The position numbers and the translations under genes were made by a program. The notes beneath the pieces were generated by a model. That model saw only the letters and a list, made by a program, of their open reading frames with translations, was not told the origin of the DNA and did not search any database. A stretch of 64,000 nucleotides of DNA, taken from positions 186,001-250,000 of the forward strand of contig NZ_JABBFO010000001.1 in the NCBI RefSeq assembly GCF_018494035.1, in the 5' to 3' direction. Source of the DNA: Rosenbergiella australiborealis (GTDB taxonomy: Bacteria > Pseudomonadota > Gammaproteobacteria > Enterobacterales > Enterobacteriaceae). Below are positions 31,892 to 40,519 of the stretch, piece by piece; within the stretch, counting starts at the first letter, position 1, and every line of letters begins with the position of its first letter.

Positions 31892-33185
31892 AAGATTCAC
31901 TTTTTATCGTTATAGAAGTTTCAGATTCCCGGTAAAAATAGGCGCCAATAGCACTGATTAAGGCGGCAATCATAATATAATAGGCGGGTGCAACATTATC
32001 TCCGGTAGTCGCTATCAGCCATGTAATAATTAAACCGGAAAACCCCCCGAATAGGGTTACGGCAAAGTTATAAGCAATTGAGATGCCTGAAGACAGAACT
32101 TGCGTCGGTAATGTTTCGTTGAAGGCCGCTAAAATAGCACCGATATATCCTGAAATTAAAATACCCATCACCACCTGAAAAATACTCACGGTAAATAATG
32201 ACGGGTAGATATTAATAAATTTAAACAGTGGGTAAGTTACCAGCAGCGTGATTATCGAGGAATAAAGTAAAAATGGGCGTTTTCCCCATTTATCAGCATA
32301 ATATCCAACTATGGGTGTAAATATTATTAATGCCAGGCCGCCAATCATGCCGCACATAAAGCCATCTGAACGCGATAAACCCAATAACCGCGTACTGTAA
32401 GAAGGTACGTAAAATAAGATTGCATAAGTAAATACGGTCCATAGCGCGACCAACATAAAGCTTATGACTATTTTTGTCTTGTGCTGTGTCAAGGCCTCTC
32501 TTACCGGGGCATTGCTTACCCTAACTTTCTTAAAGGTCTCTGGTTCTTCAATACGATGCCTGATATACACTCCAATTGGCCCAATAAGGGTGCCAAGGAA
32601 AAAAGGAATCCGCCAGCCCCAGCTTTCTAACTGTGTCTGTGTGAGGGCCTGGGTCAGACATAAGCCAATGAGCGAGCCCAGTAAAACTGCAACACCGACG
32701 CTGACCTGTATCCAGCTGGAGTAGAATGCTTTTTTATTTTCGGGGGCATGTTCCGTTAAAAATGCCGCCGCACTCCCCATCTCTCCGCCGGCAGAAAATC
32801 CTTGCAGTAATCTGGCAAAGACAATTAGCACCGGAGCCATAAAGCCAATTTTGTCATATGTTGGTGCAACCGCAATCAACAGGGTACCAACCGCCATCAG
32901 AATAACAGTCAGTGATAATGCAGATTTTCTGCCATAACGGTCGCTATAGCTTCCGAGAATCATTCCACCCACCGGACGCATAAAAAAACCGACACCAAAG
33001 GTGGCGAGTGCCAGTAAATATGACGTCATATCACTGCCACTGGGGAAAAACAGTTTAGCTATCGTGGATGCCATAAAACTATAAATAGTGAAATCGAACC
33101 ACTCCATGCCATTTCCAATCACCGTAGCGATGACGACTTTTACACCTGATTGTTTACTTTGCATATTATTCCCGTCTATCGTCAT
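31884..33185 (-). CDS. MFS transporter, metabolite:H+ symporter (MHS) family
   Basis: A 433-residue MFS protein of the MHS family (ProP, ShiA, KgtP, CitA relatives): GNGMEWFDFTIYSFMA at the first helix (about 24-39), MRPVGGMILGSYSDRYGRKSAL (about 71-92) and FSAGGEMGSAAAFLTEHAP (about 130-148). These carriers import organic acids, betaines or shikimate with protons. Its gene leads an operon with the overlapping amidohydrolase and an SDR, which suggests import and stepwise breakdown of one compound. Two starts are possible (33185 or 33164). Confidence 0.82.
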   Translation of the reverse strand: MTIDGNNMQSKQSGVKVVIATVIGNGMEWFDFTIYSFMASTIAKLFFPSGSDMTSYLLALATFGVGFFMRPVGGMILGSYSDRYGRKSALSLTVILMAVGTLLIAVAPTYDKIGFMAPVLIVFARLLQGFSAGGEMGSAAAFLTEHAPENKKAFYSSWIQVSVGVAVLLGSLIGLCLTQALTQTQLESWGWRIPFFLGTLIGPIGVYIRHRIEEPETFKKVRVSNAPVREALTQHKTKIVISFMLVALWTVFTYAILFYVPSYSTRLLGLSRSDGFMCGMIGGLALIIFTPIVGYYADKWGKRPFLLYSSIITLLVTYPLFKFINIYPSLFTVSIFQVVMGILISGYIGAILAAFNETLPTQVLSSGISIAYNFAVTLFGGFSGLIITWLIATTGDNVAPAYYIMIAALISAIGAYFYRESETSITIKSESYV

Positions 33186-33409
33186 TCATTTCTCTTATTT
33201 TTTATATAAGAAAAATAAAGCAATAAATATGCCACCCTATTCAACACCCTTTTTATAACGTTCTGACAGAGAGAGTTCCGGTTCTAATAATGTCCGAGGA
33301 CAGCATACAAATACAAAAGGATGCTGGTGGGTAAAGAATCGTTAGTTGAAGGCATGAATGTTATCGAACAGTGGTAGGTGTAATTTTTTTCTGGACAGGA
33401 GTTCTCAGG

Positions 33410-33624
33410 ATGAAAAAGAAGCGTATTTTTATTCTGATGACACGGGTTGGTGTGCTGGATGGCATGGTCAGATGTGACTTGCGGCGTTATGGGGCGGGGT
33501 ATGAGTCGAGTTCCTTTATTATCACGCCAAATGGATTTAAAACCTGCCGTATGTATTTCCTGCCGCACTACTGATGGGATTGGCGGTATCGGTGACGATG
33601 GGGAGTTTCAAAAAGTATTTATGA
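33410..33624 (+). pseudogene. Decayed C-terminal copy of TIGR03747 ICE membrane protein
   Basis: Read in shifting frames this stretch encodes the end of a second TIGR03747-family protein. First comes GVLDGMVRCDLRRYGAGYESS, then a frame-shifted YYHAK piece, then after an internal loss FPAALLMGLAVSVTMGSFKKYL followed by a stop. The intact gene at 42600-43358 ends with the matching LRRYGAGYESSFVYHHAKK and LPAAILLGVAITVTTASFKKYL. The nucleotide differences show a diverged paralogue rather than a recent duplication. It marks an older or second conjugative element at this end of the island. Confidence 0.8.
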
Positions 33625-33660
33625 CGTATGGTGCAATCTTCCGGGTGGCGGTCGCTTTTC

Positions 33661-33936
33661 TCAGGGATATTCTTGGCGGGCATGAAGAACATCAAGAATT
33701 TCAATGCACTCTGCCTGTACCCGATAGACCACTACATAATTGGGATGAGCGATAATTTCGCGTGTGCCGGGAACTCTTCCCGGACGAAATATATAGGGAT
33801 TTGTCGTCGCCGGAAGGGTCGAGTCTTCAATACGGTGAAGTAATGATTTAGCAGCGAAGGGATTCTGTTCTGCAATAAACCCGATTAATGTATAGAGTGA
33901 GACTCTGGCATTGTCAGTCCATTTGACGGGTAACAT
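33661..33936 (-). CDS. RelE/ParE-family toxin
   Basis: A 91-residue protein of the ParE/RelE toxin fold: start MLPVKWTDNARVSL, a helical stretch QNPFAAKSLLHRIED, and the core REIIAHPNYVVVYRVQAECIEILDVLHARQEYP. It would act on gyrase (ParE-like) or on ribosome-bound mRNA (RelE-like); the basic residues kept do not decide which. Its ATG overlaps the stop of the antitoxin gene by one base, the normal order for such pairs. The stretch up to the decayed ICE gene is only a few dozen bases. Confidence 0.85.
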   Translation of the reverse strand: MLPVKWTDNARVSLYTLIGFIAEQNPFAAKSLLHRIEDSTLPATTNPYIFRPGRVPGTREIIAHPNYVVVYRVQAECIEILDVLHARQEYP

Positions 33937-34127
33937 TATGCTTGCTTCTTTTTTGCTTTCGCCTCTTCAATAATTTCCCATGCCCCAGCCATCACTTCAT
34001 CGTGAGGGATAGTAGGCTCATTACTGCTCATCGCAGCCTGAACTTTAGCCCGGAACCAGCGATCGTAGCTGTCAGCCTGCTCCTGAGTCTCAAACTCGGA
34101 CACGATTGGGGACAGTTTAGTGGTCAT
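33936..34127 (-). CDS. RelB/StbD-like antitoxin
   Basis: A 63-residue acidic-to-basic helical protein, start MTTKLSPIVSEFETQEQADSYDRWF, ending in a lysine-rich tail EAKAKKKQA. The pattern YDRWFRAKVQAAMSS and IPHDEVMA is typical of RelB-type and StbD-like antitoxins paired with ParE toxins. It would neutralise the toxin and bind its own promoter. AAGGA lies eight bases before the ATG, and an inverted repeat lies just upstream. Confidence 0.8.
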   Translation of the reverse strand: MTTKLSPIVSEFETQEQADSYDRWFRAKVQAAMSSNEPTIPHDEVMAGAWEIIEEAKAKKKQA

Positions 34128-34146
34128 ATTTTCGTTCCTTATATTG

Positions 34147-34162
34147 CTGGTATTTTGACCAG
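34147..34162. promoter_or_regulatory. Putative toxin-antitoxin operator
   Basis: CTGGT and ACCAG separated by six bases (GCTGGT...ACCAG when extended) about 20 bases before the antitoxin start, where autorepression of a toxin-antitoxin pair usually takes place. Inferred from position and symmetry. Confidence 0.4.
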
Positions 34163-34330
34163 TATAGCGCTTAATATCTTCCAGTCCAAGCCGGGATACT
34201 CGGTAAATTAATTAAGGTGGAATGGATAAAAATCGGCTCAGAAAAAGTCTATCAAGCTGAACAGGTAAGCTCAACACCTCTTCAGCAAGAGCACTATGCA
34301 GTGTTCTTTTTCCACTTACCGGAGACCCCG

Positions 34331-34552
34331 ATGGGAATTCGTTATGATACCGATGTCGTCGCCTGGGCAAATGAACAAATGGCTATCCTGCGTGCCGGTA
34401 AATTGAATCAACTGGACATTGAAAACATTGCCGAGGAGATTGAAGTCGTGGGCAAAAGTGAAAAGCGTGAACTGGCCAGCCGAATAGCAGTTTTACTGGC
34501 CTACCTTCTTAAGTGGGAATTTCTACCCAGTTGTTGTGGCTCTAGTTGGTAG
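34331..34552 (+). pseudogene. Truncated DUF29 protein
   Basis: The first about 66 residues match the DUF29 family: MGIRYDTDVVAWANEQ, LDIENIAEEIEVVGKSEKRELASR and VLLAYLLKWEFLP. Family members run to about 145 residues; here the frame breaks off into SCCGSSW and a stop, so the second half is missing. GGAG lies six bases before the ATG at 34331. The break lies about 160 bases before the deleted IS element, in a patch of rearranged DNA. DUF29 has no established function. Confidence 0.75.
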
Positions 34553-34588
34553 CGGACCATCAAATAACAGCGTAAAGCTGTTGGTTTA

Positions 34589-36064
<1,476 letters not shown>

Positions 36065-36077
36065 CAGGGAGAGTATT

Positions 36078-36314
36078 ATGCCAACAGTAGTAAGGATCGG
36101 CGCCTATCGGTTTTACTTTTACAGCCATGAACCTAATGAACCGGTGCATGTCCATATTGATAAAGGCAATGCAACCGCTAAAATATGGTTACATGATATC
36201 AGCATCGCGCGTAGTGTAGGTTTTGCTTCGCACGAACTTCGTGAACTACAACGTCTGGTTAAAGAACATCAGATAACACTCCGGGAGGCCTGGGATGCTT
36301 ACTTTGCAAAGTGA
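36078..36314 (+). CDS. DUF4160 protein
   Basis: A 78-residue protein of the DUF4160 family: MPTVVRIGAYRFYFYSHEPNEPVHVHIDK at the start, ELRELQRLVKEHQ in the second half. DUF4160 genes regularly sit directly before DUF2442 genes, as here, and the pair is often listed among putative toxin-antitoxin or stress modules; the activity is not known. GGGAG precedes the ATG. Its last 20 bases overlap the next gene. Confidence 0.82.
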   Translation: MPTVVRIGAYRFYFYSHEPNEPVHVHIDKGNATAKIWLHDISIARSVGFASHELRELQRLVKEHQITLREAWDAYFAK

Positions 36315-36558
36315 GAATGATATTCGCGTAATGAATGTCTGCATTGATGATGATCGTCTGACGGTTGATCTCATGGATGGACGCAGTATCTCTGTGCCCG
36401 TTGCCTGGTTCCCGCGTCTTGCTGCGGGTACAACTGAGCAGCGACAAAACTGGGAGCTGTGTGGTGCTGGTTATGGTATCCACTGGCCTGAACTGGATGA
36501 GGACCTGAGTACCGAAGGGCTGCTTCGTGGTGCTAAAGGTGCAATTCCACGACATTAA
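36295..36558 (+). CDS. DUF2442 protein
   Basis: An 87-residue protein of the DUF2442 family, with LTVDLMDGRSISVPVAWFPRL (about 24-44) and the conserved GIHWPELDEDLSTEGLL (about 63-79) at the end. It overlaps the DUF4160 gene by 20 bases, which favours one functional unit. DUF2442 proteins have a small beta fold with a possible DNA- or partner-binding tail. Function unknown. A terminator follows. Confidence 0.85.
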   Translation: MLTLQSENDIRVMNVCIDDDRLTVDLMDGRSISVPVAWFPRLAAGTTEQRQNWELCGAGYGIHWPELDEDLSTEGLLRGAKGAIPRH

Positions 36559-36580
36559 CCGGTGTAATTTGACAAACAGA

Positions 36581-36608
36581 ACGCTGACCTTACGGTCGGC
36601 GTTTTTTT
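36581..36608 (+). terminator. Terminator after DUF2442
   Basis: ACGCTGACC paired with GGTCGGCGT (one G-U pair, loop TTAC) followed by seven T. It separates the small-gene pair from the conjugation operon. Confidence 0.9.
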
Positions 36609-36695
36609 CATCTGTGGAAAATCAGTTGTTAATTGAGTGAATGCGGGGGGATTTCGCACAGTGAGGCCTGTTAATCACTGTAAAGGAAACCGCGG

Positions 36696-37292
36696 ATGAA
36701 ATTTCAACCCCGTTATAAGACCCTGTCTGTTGTTCTGCCGCTGCTTTTACTGGCCAGCTGCGCCTCTCCAACTGAGAAGCTACAGCAGCGTGAAGCCGCT
36801 GTACCCACGCCTTCCGTGAGTGTCACCCGCAATGTTCAGACCGTTGCGCCTGATGAATATGCCAGAACGCCGGAAGTGGTGCGTTATGGTCGCTATCTGC
36901 TGGTCAGCACGGATCCAATGGCTGCCCAGCGAGATCCGCTGTCGCAGATTATTGATATACGTATCCCGTCATCCCTGCATCCGACCGTGGCGGATGCCCT
37001 GCGCTATGCCCTGAAGCAGTCCGGCTATTCACTTTGCGTCACGGGAACAGCAAACAGCGTGCTGTATCGCCAGCCACTGCCGGCCGTGCAGTATCAGTTA
37101 GGGCCCATGCGCTTGCGCACCGCCCTGCAGGTGATGGCTGGCTCGGCCTGGCAACTGGAGGTTGATGATGTTCAGCGCGTGGTCTGCCACAGTCTGCGTG
37201 ACGGGTATCAGTTACCGGCCAGCCAGTTACCACCGGCATTAACCCCCTCGCAGGTCACTCCCCCGGTTAAGGGAGGGTTTCTGAAAAAATGA
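36696..37292 (+). CDS. ICE PilL N-terminal domain lipoprotein (TIGR03748)
   Basis: A 198-residue lipoprotein (lipobox LLASC, Cys near residue 22). The conserved part YARTPEVVRYGRYLLVSTDPMAAQRDPLSQIIDI is typical of the PilL-N domain that opens the conjugation cluster of SPI-7/PFGI-1-type elements. In larger PilL proteins it precedes a secretin-like region; here only the N-domain remains. It probably sits at the outer membrane as part of the mating channel. It is the first gene of the transfer operon and overlaps the next by four bases. AAAGGAAA precedes the ATG. Confidence 0.85.
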   Translation: MKFQPRYKTLSVVLPLLLLASCASPTEKLQQREAAVPTPSVSVTRNVQTVAPDEYARTPEVVRYGRYLLVSTDPMAAQRDPLSQIIDIRIPSSLHPTVADALRYALKQSGYSLCVTGTANSVLYRQPLPAVQYQLGPMRLRTALQVMAGSAWQLEVDDVQRVVCHSLRDGYQLPASQLPPALTPSQVTPPVKGGFLKK

Positions 37293-38002
37293 GCGAAAAG
37301 AAAATCACTGAGTCTGTTCCCGCCGGGGAAAAGAGGCGTCAGTGGTCATGGTGGTCTGCTGCCGGCGTCTGTCTTTGTCTGATGATGGCAGCGGCCAGCT
37401 TTGTATTATACGTGCTGGTCAGTGGCGTGACTGACCTGGATACACGTCTTTCACGTCTGGAAGCTCAGGATAATACAGCCACAACCAGCACGATGTTATC
37501 CACTCTTCAGTCGCAGGTCTCAACGCTGCAGGCCGGGCTGGGCGATAATCAGCAGCGCGTGGCCGTACTACAGAAAGAGACTGAAGCCCGGACCGGGCCC
37601 TCGCAGGAACTGGCCACTCTGCAGGCATCTGCAGCACGGCTGCAACAGGAGATGGAGACCCGGCTGAGTGCGCTTGCTGACCAGCTGAATGCCCTGAAAG
37701 CGGTACCGGCTACTGCGACTCCGGTTCCAGAAAAAACACCGACAGAAGTCAAAAAACCGTTACCGGTTAAATCCCGTTCGACGTCTGTTGTTGCACGTCA
37801 TGCTCCGTTTGCGCTGACCGGCGTGGAAAGAAGAGGCGCGGAGTCCTGGGCGGCGGTGGCCCCCCGCGGTTATCACAGCCTGTCGCAGATAACGCTTATC
37901 GGGGAAGGGGAAACGGTCTCTGGCTGGACGCTGGTTCGTGCCGGTTACAGCGAAGCGACTTTCCGTGTCAACGGGCGCCTGACCGTCCTTAAGGTGGAGT
38001 AA
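37289..38002 (+). CDS. ICE membrane-anchored coiled-coil protein
   Basis: A 237-residue protein with one N-terminal membrane span (about 20-45), a predicted coiled coil (about 50-130: VTDLDTRLSRLEA, LQSQVSTLQAGLGDNQ and similar heptads), a proline-rich linker and a C-terminal globular piece (FALTGVERRGAESWAAVAPRGY to the end). The last part resembles the end of PilP-like and other periplasmic assembly proteins that detect the secretin. It is a conserved member of this ICE family without a fixed name. The ATG overlaps the pilL stop (ATGA). Confidence 0.65.
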   Translation: MSEKKITESVPAGEKRRQWSWWSAAGVCLCLMMAAASFVLYVLVSGVTDLDTRLSRLEAQDNTATTSTMLSTLQSQVSTLQAGLGDNQQRVAVLQKETEARTGPSQELATLQASAARLQQEMETRLSALADQLNALKAVPATATPVPEKTPTEVKKPLPVKSRSTSVVARHAPFALTGVERRGAESWAAVAPRGYHSLSQITLIGEGETVSGWTLVRAGYSEATFRVNGRLTVLKVE

Positions 38003-38008
38003 GCCATC

Positions 38009-38713
38009 ATGCAATTGAAACTGACTTTTCTGGCGCTGGTCATGCTGAGTTCGCAGGCTCTGGCGGGCACAGATATCTCCGTCGTTGAAAACTCGCAAAC
38101 CACACAGAGCCAGACACAGTCCCTGCAGCAGAAAGCTGGCGAATGGGGGCTAAGCCCGGAGGATTACCAGCGGTATCAGCAACTGATGAATGGCCCCAGG
38201 GGGATTCAGTCCCCGGGGCTGGACCCACTCTCGGCGCTGGGGATTGAGGCCCGCACGCCGGCAGAGCGCCGTCAGTACGCGGAAAAATGGGTTAAAGAGG
38301 AGTTTGCCCGTACGCAAAAAGAACTGGATTTCCAGCGGGAAATCAATACGGCATGGCAACGGCTTTATCCGGACAGGCTGCTGGTGAATTTGAGGAATGC
38401 TGCCGGTGTTGCCCGGGATACCGGGGAGCGTCTGGCGTTGTTCGTTAAGTCGAAGAATTGTCCAACCTGCGATGCGCGGCTGTCTGCGGTGCTCAGTGAC
38501 AATCGTCCGGTTGATATTTACCTGGTCGACAGCGAGGGGAGTGACGATAAATTACGCCAGTGGGCCCGTGCTCACCGTATCCCGGCGGAAAAAGTACGTT
38601 CCCGCCAGATTACGCTGAACCATGACGGTGGCCGCTGGCTGCGCTTTGGCGACGGAATGATGCCGGTGTTGCTGCAACAGGGAGAAAAAGGATGGCATAT
38701 CGCCGCATTCTGA
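38009..38713 (+). CDS. ICE protein TIGR03759
   Basis: A 234-residue exported protein (signal peptide to ALA-GT, about residue 20) of family TIGR03759. The family signature WGLSPEDYQRYQQLMNGPRG (about 46-65) and the region LDPLSALGIEARTPAERRQYAE are clear. The C-terminal half is thioredoxin-like with CPTC (Cys151, Cys154), so it may handle disulfides of mating-pore proteins. It overlaps the following transglycosylase gene by 22 bases. Confidence 0.88.
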   Translation: MQLKLTFLALVMLSSQALAGTDISVVENSQTTQSQTQSLQQKAGEWGLSPEDYQRYQQLMNGPRGIQSPGLDPLSALGIEARTPAERRQYAEKWVKEEFARTQKELDFQREINTAWQRLYPDRLLVNLRNAAGVARDTGERLALFVKSKNCPTCDARLSAVLSDNRPVDIYLVDSEGSDDKLRQWARAHRIPAEKVRSRQITLNHDGGRWLRFGDGMMPVLLQQGEKGWHIAAF

Positions 38714-39366
38714 TCGCCCTGATACTGGCTGTAAGTGGCAGTGCAACGGTAGCAGGTGAGACTGTACCGGAAGGGTATATCCGGGTGGCCGTTGCGCATG
38801 AGGTACCGCCGGAAGCGCTCTATTCTGTCTCGCTAACGGAAACCGCTATGGCGCCACGATCAATTGCCGCGGTGGTCAGGCAGAAGACAAACCTACCTGC
38901 GGTGAGTCGTCCCTGGCCGTGGACGATTAACGTGGCGGGTAAGGGATACCGCTACGCCAGCCGTCTGGAGGCCTGGCGGGCGCTGCAGGTGTTTATATCA
39001 CGTTATTCCCTGAAACGTATTGATGTCGGTCTGGCTCAGGTAAACCTGGGCTGGAACGGGCATCACTTTGTGTCGACCTGGGCGGCGTTTGACCCGTACA
39101 CCAACCTCAATGCCGCAGCCAGCATTCTGCGCGAGTGCTGGCTGCGTAAGCCGGGTAGCTGGCTGGATGCGGCCGGTTGTTATCACCATCCGGCGGGTGG
39201 GCAAGCTGCAGCACGATACAAAACTATCGTGGAACGTCATCTTGTCCGTCTCAGCGGCACGACCCGCCAGCCCCTTTTGTTGCAGCCTTCTTTATTACAG
39301 CAGACAGGGGCAGCCATTGCCCCTGAATCTGGTTTTATCTGGACTGAGCCCAGGAGTGAACCCTGA
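38692..39366 (+). CDS. Conjugation lytic transglycosylase
   Basis: A 224-residue exported SLT-type transglycosylase. The signal peptide ends near residue 22 and the catalytic glutamate is in SLTETAM (about residue 51, the ES/ET motif). RIDVGLAQVNLGWN (about 104-117) is the GLMQ-like motif, and the AA-GCYHHPAGG region corresponds to the AYN-G block. Such enzymes locally open peptidoglycan for assembly of the mating channel. The gene overlaps both neighbours. Confidence 0.85.
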   Translation: MAYRRILIALILAVSGSATVAGETVPEGYIRVAVAHEVPPEALYSVSLTETAMAPRSIAAVVRQKTNLPAVSRPWPWTINVAGKGYRYASRLEAWRALQVFISRYSLKRIDVGLAQVNLGWNGHHFVSTWAAFDPYTNLNAAASILRECWLRKPGSWLDAAGCYHHPAGGQAAARYKTIVERHLVRLSGTTRQPLLLQPSLLQQTGAAIAPESGFIWTEPRSEP

Positions 39367-39872
39367 TGAAAAAACGGTTTTTAATAATGTGTCTTTTTCT
39401 GCCCCTGACGTGCCATGCCGAACTGAACGTCCTCGCTGACCTCGGCGGGGAGGATGCCACGCCTTATTTTGATGGCATTAATAAACAACCCGGCCTGCCG
39501 GAGGCGTCACCGGCAACCCCGCCAGTTTCTGCGATGGTAGCGATGTTTCCTATCAGCACGCCGGAGATGACGCCAGGGACGGTGGAAAATCGTCCGCTGC
39601 AATTGCCGGGCATTGGTGTGCTTTTCCTTATCGGTGATGACGAACAGTCACGCTACTGGCTGGCGGAGAATGCGCAGGCGCTAATTGCCCGACATGCGGC
39701 AGGCATGATTGTCAGTGTTGACAGTGCGTCGGCTGTTGAATCATTGCGGGATCTAGCTCCCGGTGTTCCGATGGCGCCGGCATCCGGCTCTGAGCTGGCC
39801 CGCCGTTTACAGTTACGGCATTACCCGGTGCTTATCACCGATACCGGATTGTCCCGACAGGTGTGGCCGTGA
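39366..39872 (+). CDS. ICE protein TIGR03765 (PFL_4695 family)
   Basis: A 168-residue exported protein, signal peptide to CHAEL near residue 19. LADLGGEDATPYFDGIN at the mature start is the family signature of TIGR03765. The middle (LPGIGVLFLIGDDEQSRYWLAENAQAL) and the end (LQLRHYPVLITDTGLSRQVWP) are also conserved in these elements. The role in transfer is not known in detail. Start ATG overlaps the stop of the transglycosylase by one base. Confidence 0.87.
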   Translation: MKKRFLIMCLFLPLTCHAELNVLADLGGEDATPYFDGINKQPGLPEASPATPPVSAMVAMFPISTPEMTPGTVENRPLQLPGIGVLFLIGDDEQSRYWLAENAQALIARHAAGMIVSVDSASAVESLRDLAPGVPMAPASGSELARRLQLRHYPVLITDTGLSRQVWP

Positions 39873-40471
39873 TGAGCTCACTGCAACTGAGTGCTGCGCT
39901 GTTGGTCAACCCGTTGCCGGCCCTGCTTCTGGCGGCGCTGTTTATCATGGTGATGCTGCGTCTGAGCTTTCGCCAGCGGGAGAAAGCCAGCGTTCGTCGC
40001 CACCGTCGCTATCAGGCTGCGGCGGCACGGGTACTGGAAAAACTGGGCACTCTGCCGGGGGACGGCCAGCGTATGCGCTACCTGCGCAAAATTAACCCTT
40101 ATGTATTTGAGGAATTGCTGTTGCTGGCGCTGAAACGACAGGGGCTGACGGTCGTTCGTAATGCGTCTTACAGCGGTGATGGCGGCACTGACGGACAGGT
40201 CATTATTGATGACGAATGCTGGTTGATCCAGGCCAAACGCTACAGTCGGGCGATTACACCTGCCCATATTCGTGACTTTGACCAGCTTCTTGAACAGCGC
40301 ACCTGTTGCGGTTTTTTCATTCACACCGGGCGGACCGGACACATGAGTCGGGCGGTCTGCTCCACCTCTCCGCGTCTTTTTATCATCAGCGGTCAGCGCT
40401 TGATGGATCTGCTTGCCGGCCGACATAGCTGGCTGTCAGGTTGTTCATATTTTCAGAGGAAATCTGTATGA
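39872..40471 (+). CDS. Membrane-anchored Mrr-like restriction endonuclease domain protein
   Basis: A 199-residue protein with one N-terminal membrane span (about 11-30) and a C-terminal restriction-endonuclease (Mrr_cat) domain: FEELLLLALKRQGL (Glu80), GDGGTDGQVIIDD (aspartates 103 and 107), LIQAKRY (Gln120, Lys122). The residues of the PD-(D/E)xK fold as modified in Mrr (D...QxK) are present, so it may cut DNA. A membrane-bound nuclease between core tra genes suggests processing or checking of DNA at the pore. ATG at 39872 overlaps the previous stop by one base. Confidence 0.8.
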   Translation: MSSLQLSAALLVNPLPALLLAALFIMVMLRLSFRQREKASVRRHRRYQAAAARVLEKLGTLPGDGQRMRYLRKINPYVFEELLLLALKRQGLTVVRNASYSGDGGTDGQVIIDDECWLIQAKRYSRAITPAHIRDFDQLLEQRTCCGFFIHTGRTGHMSRAVCSTSPRLFIISGQRLMDLLAGRHSWLSGCSYFQRKSV

Positions 40472-40519
40472 CATTTTCTTTACTGAGGACCTGCCGCCTT
40501 ATCCACGGGGAGGAAGATA

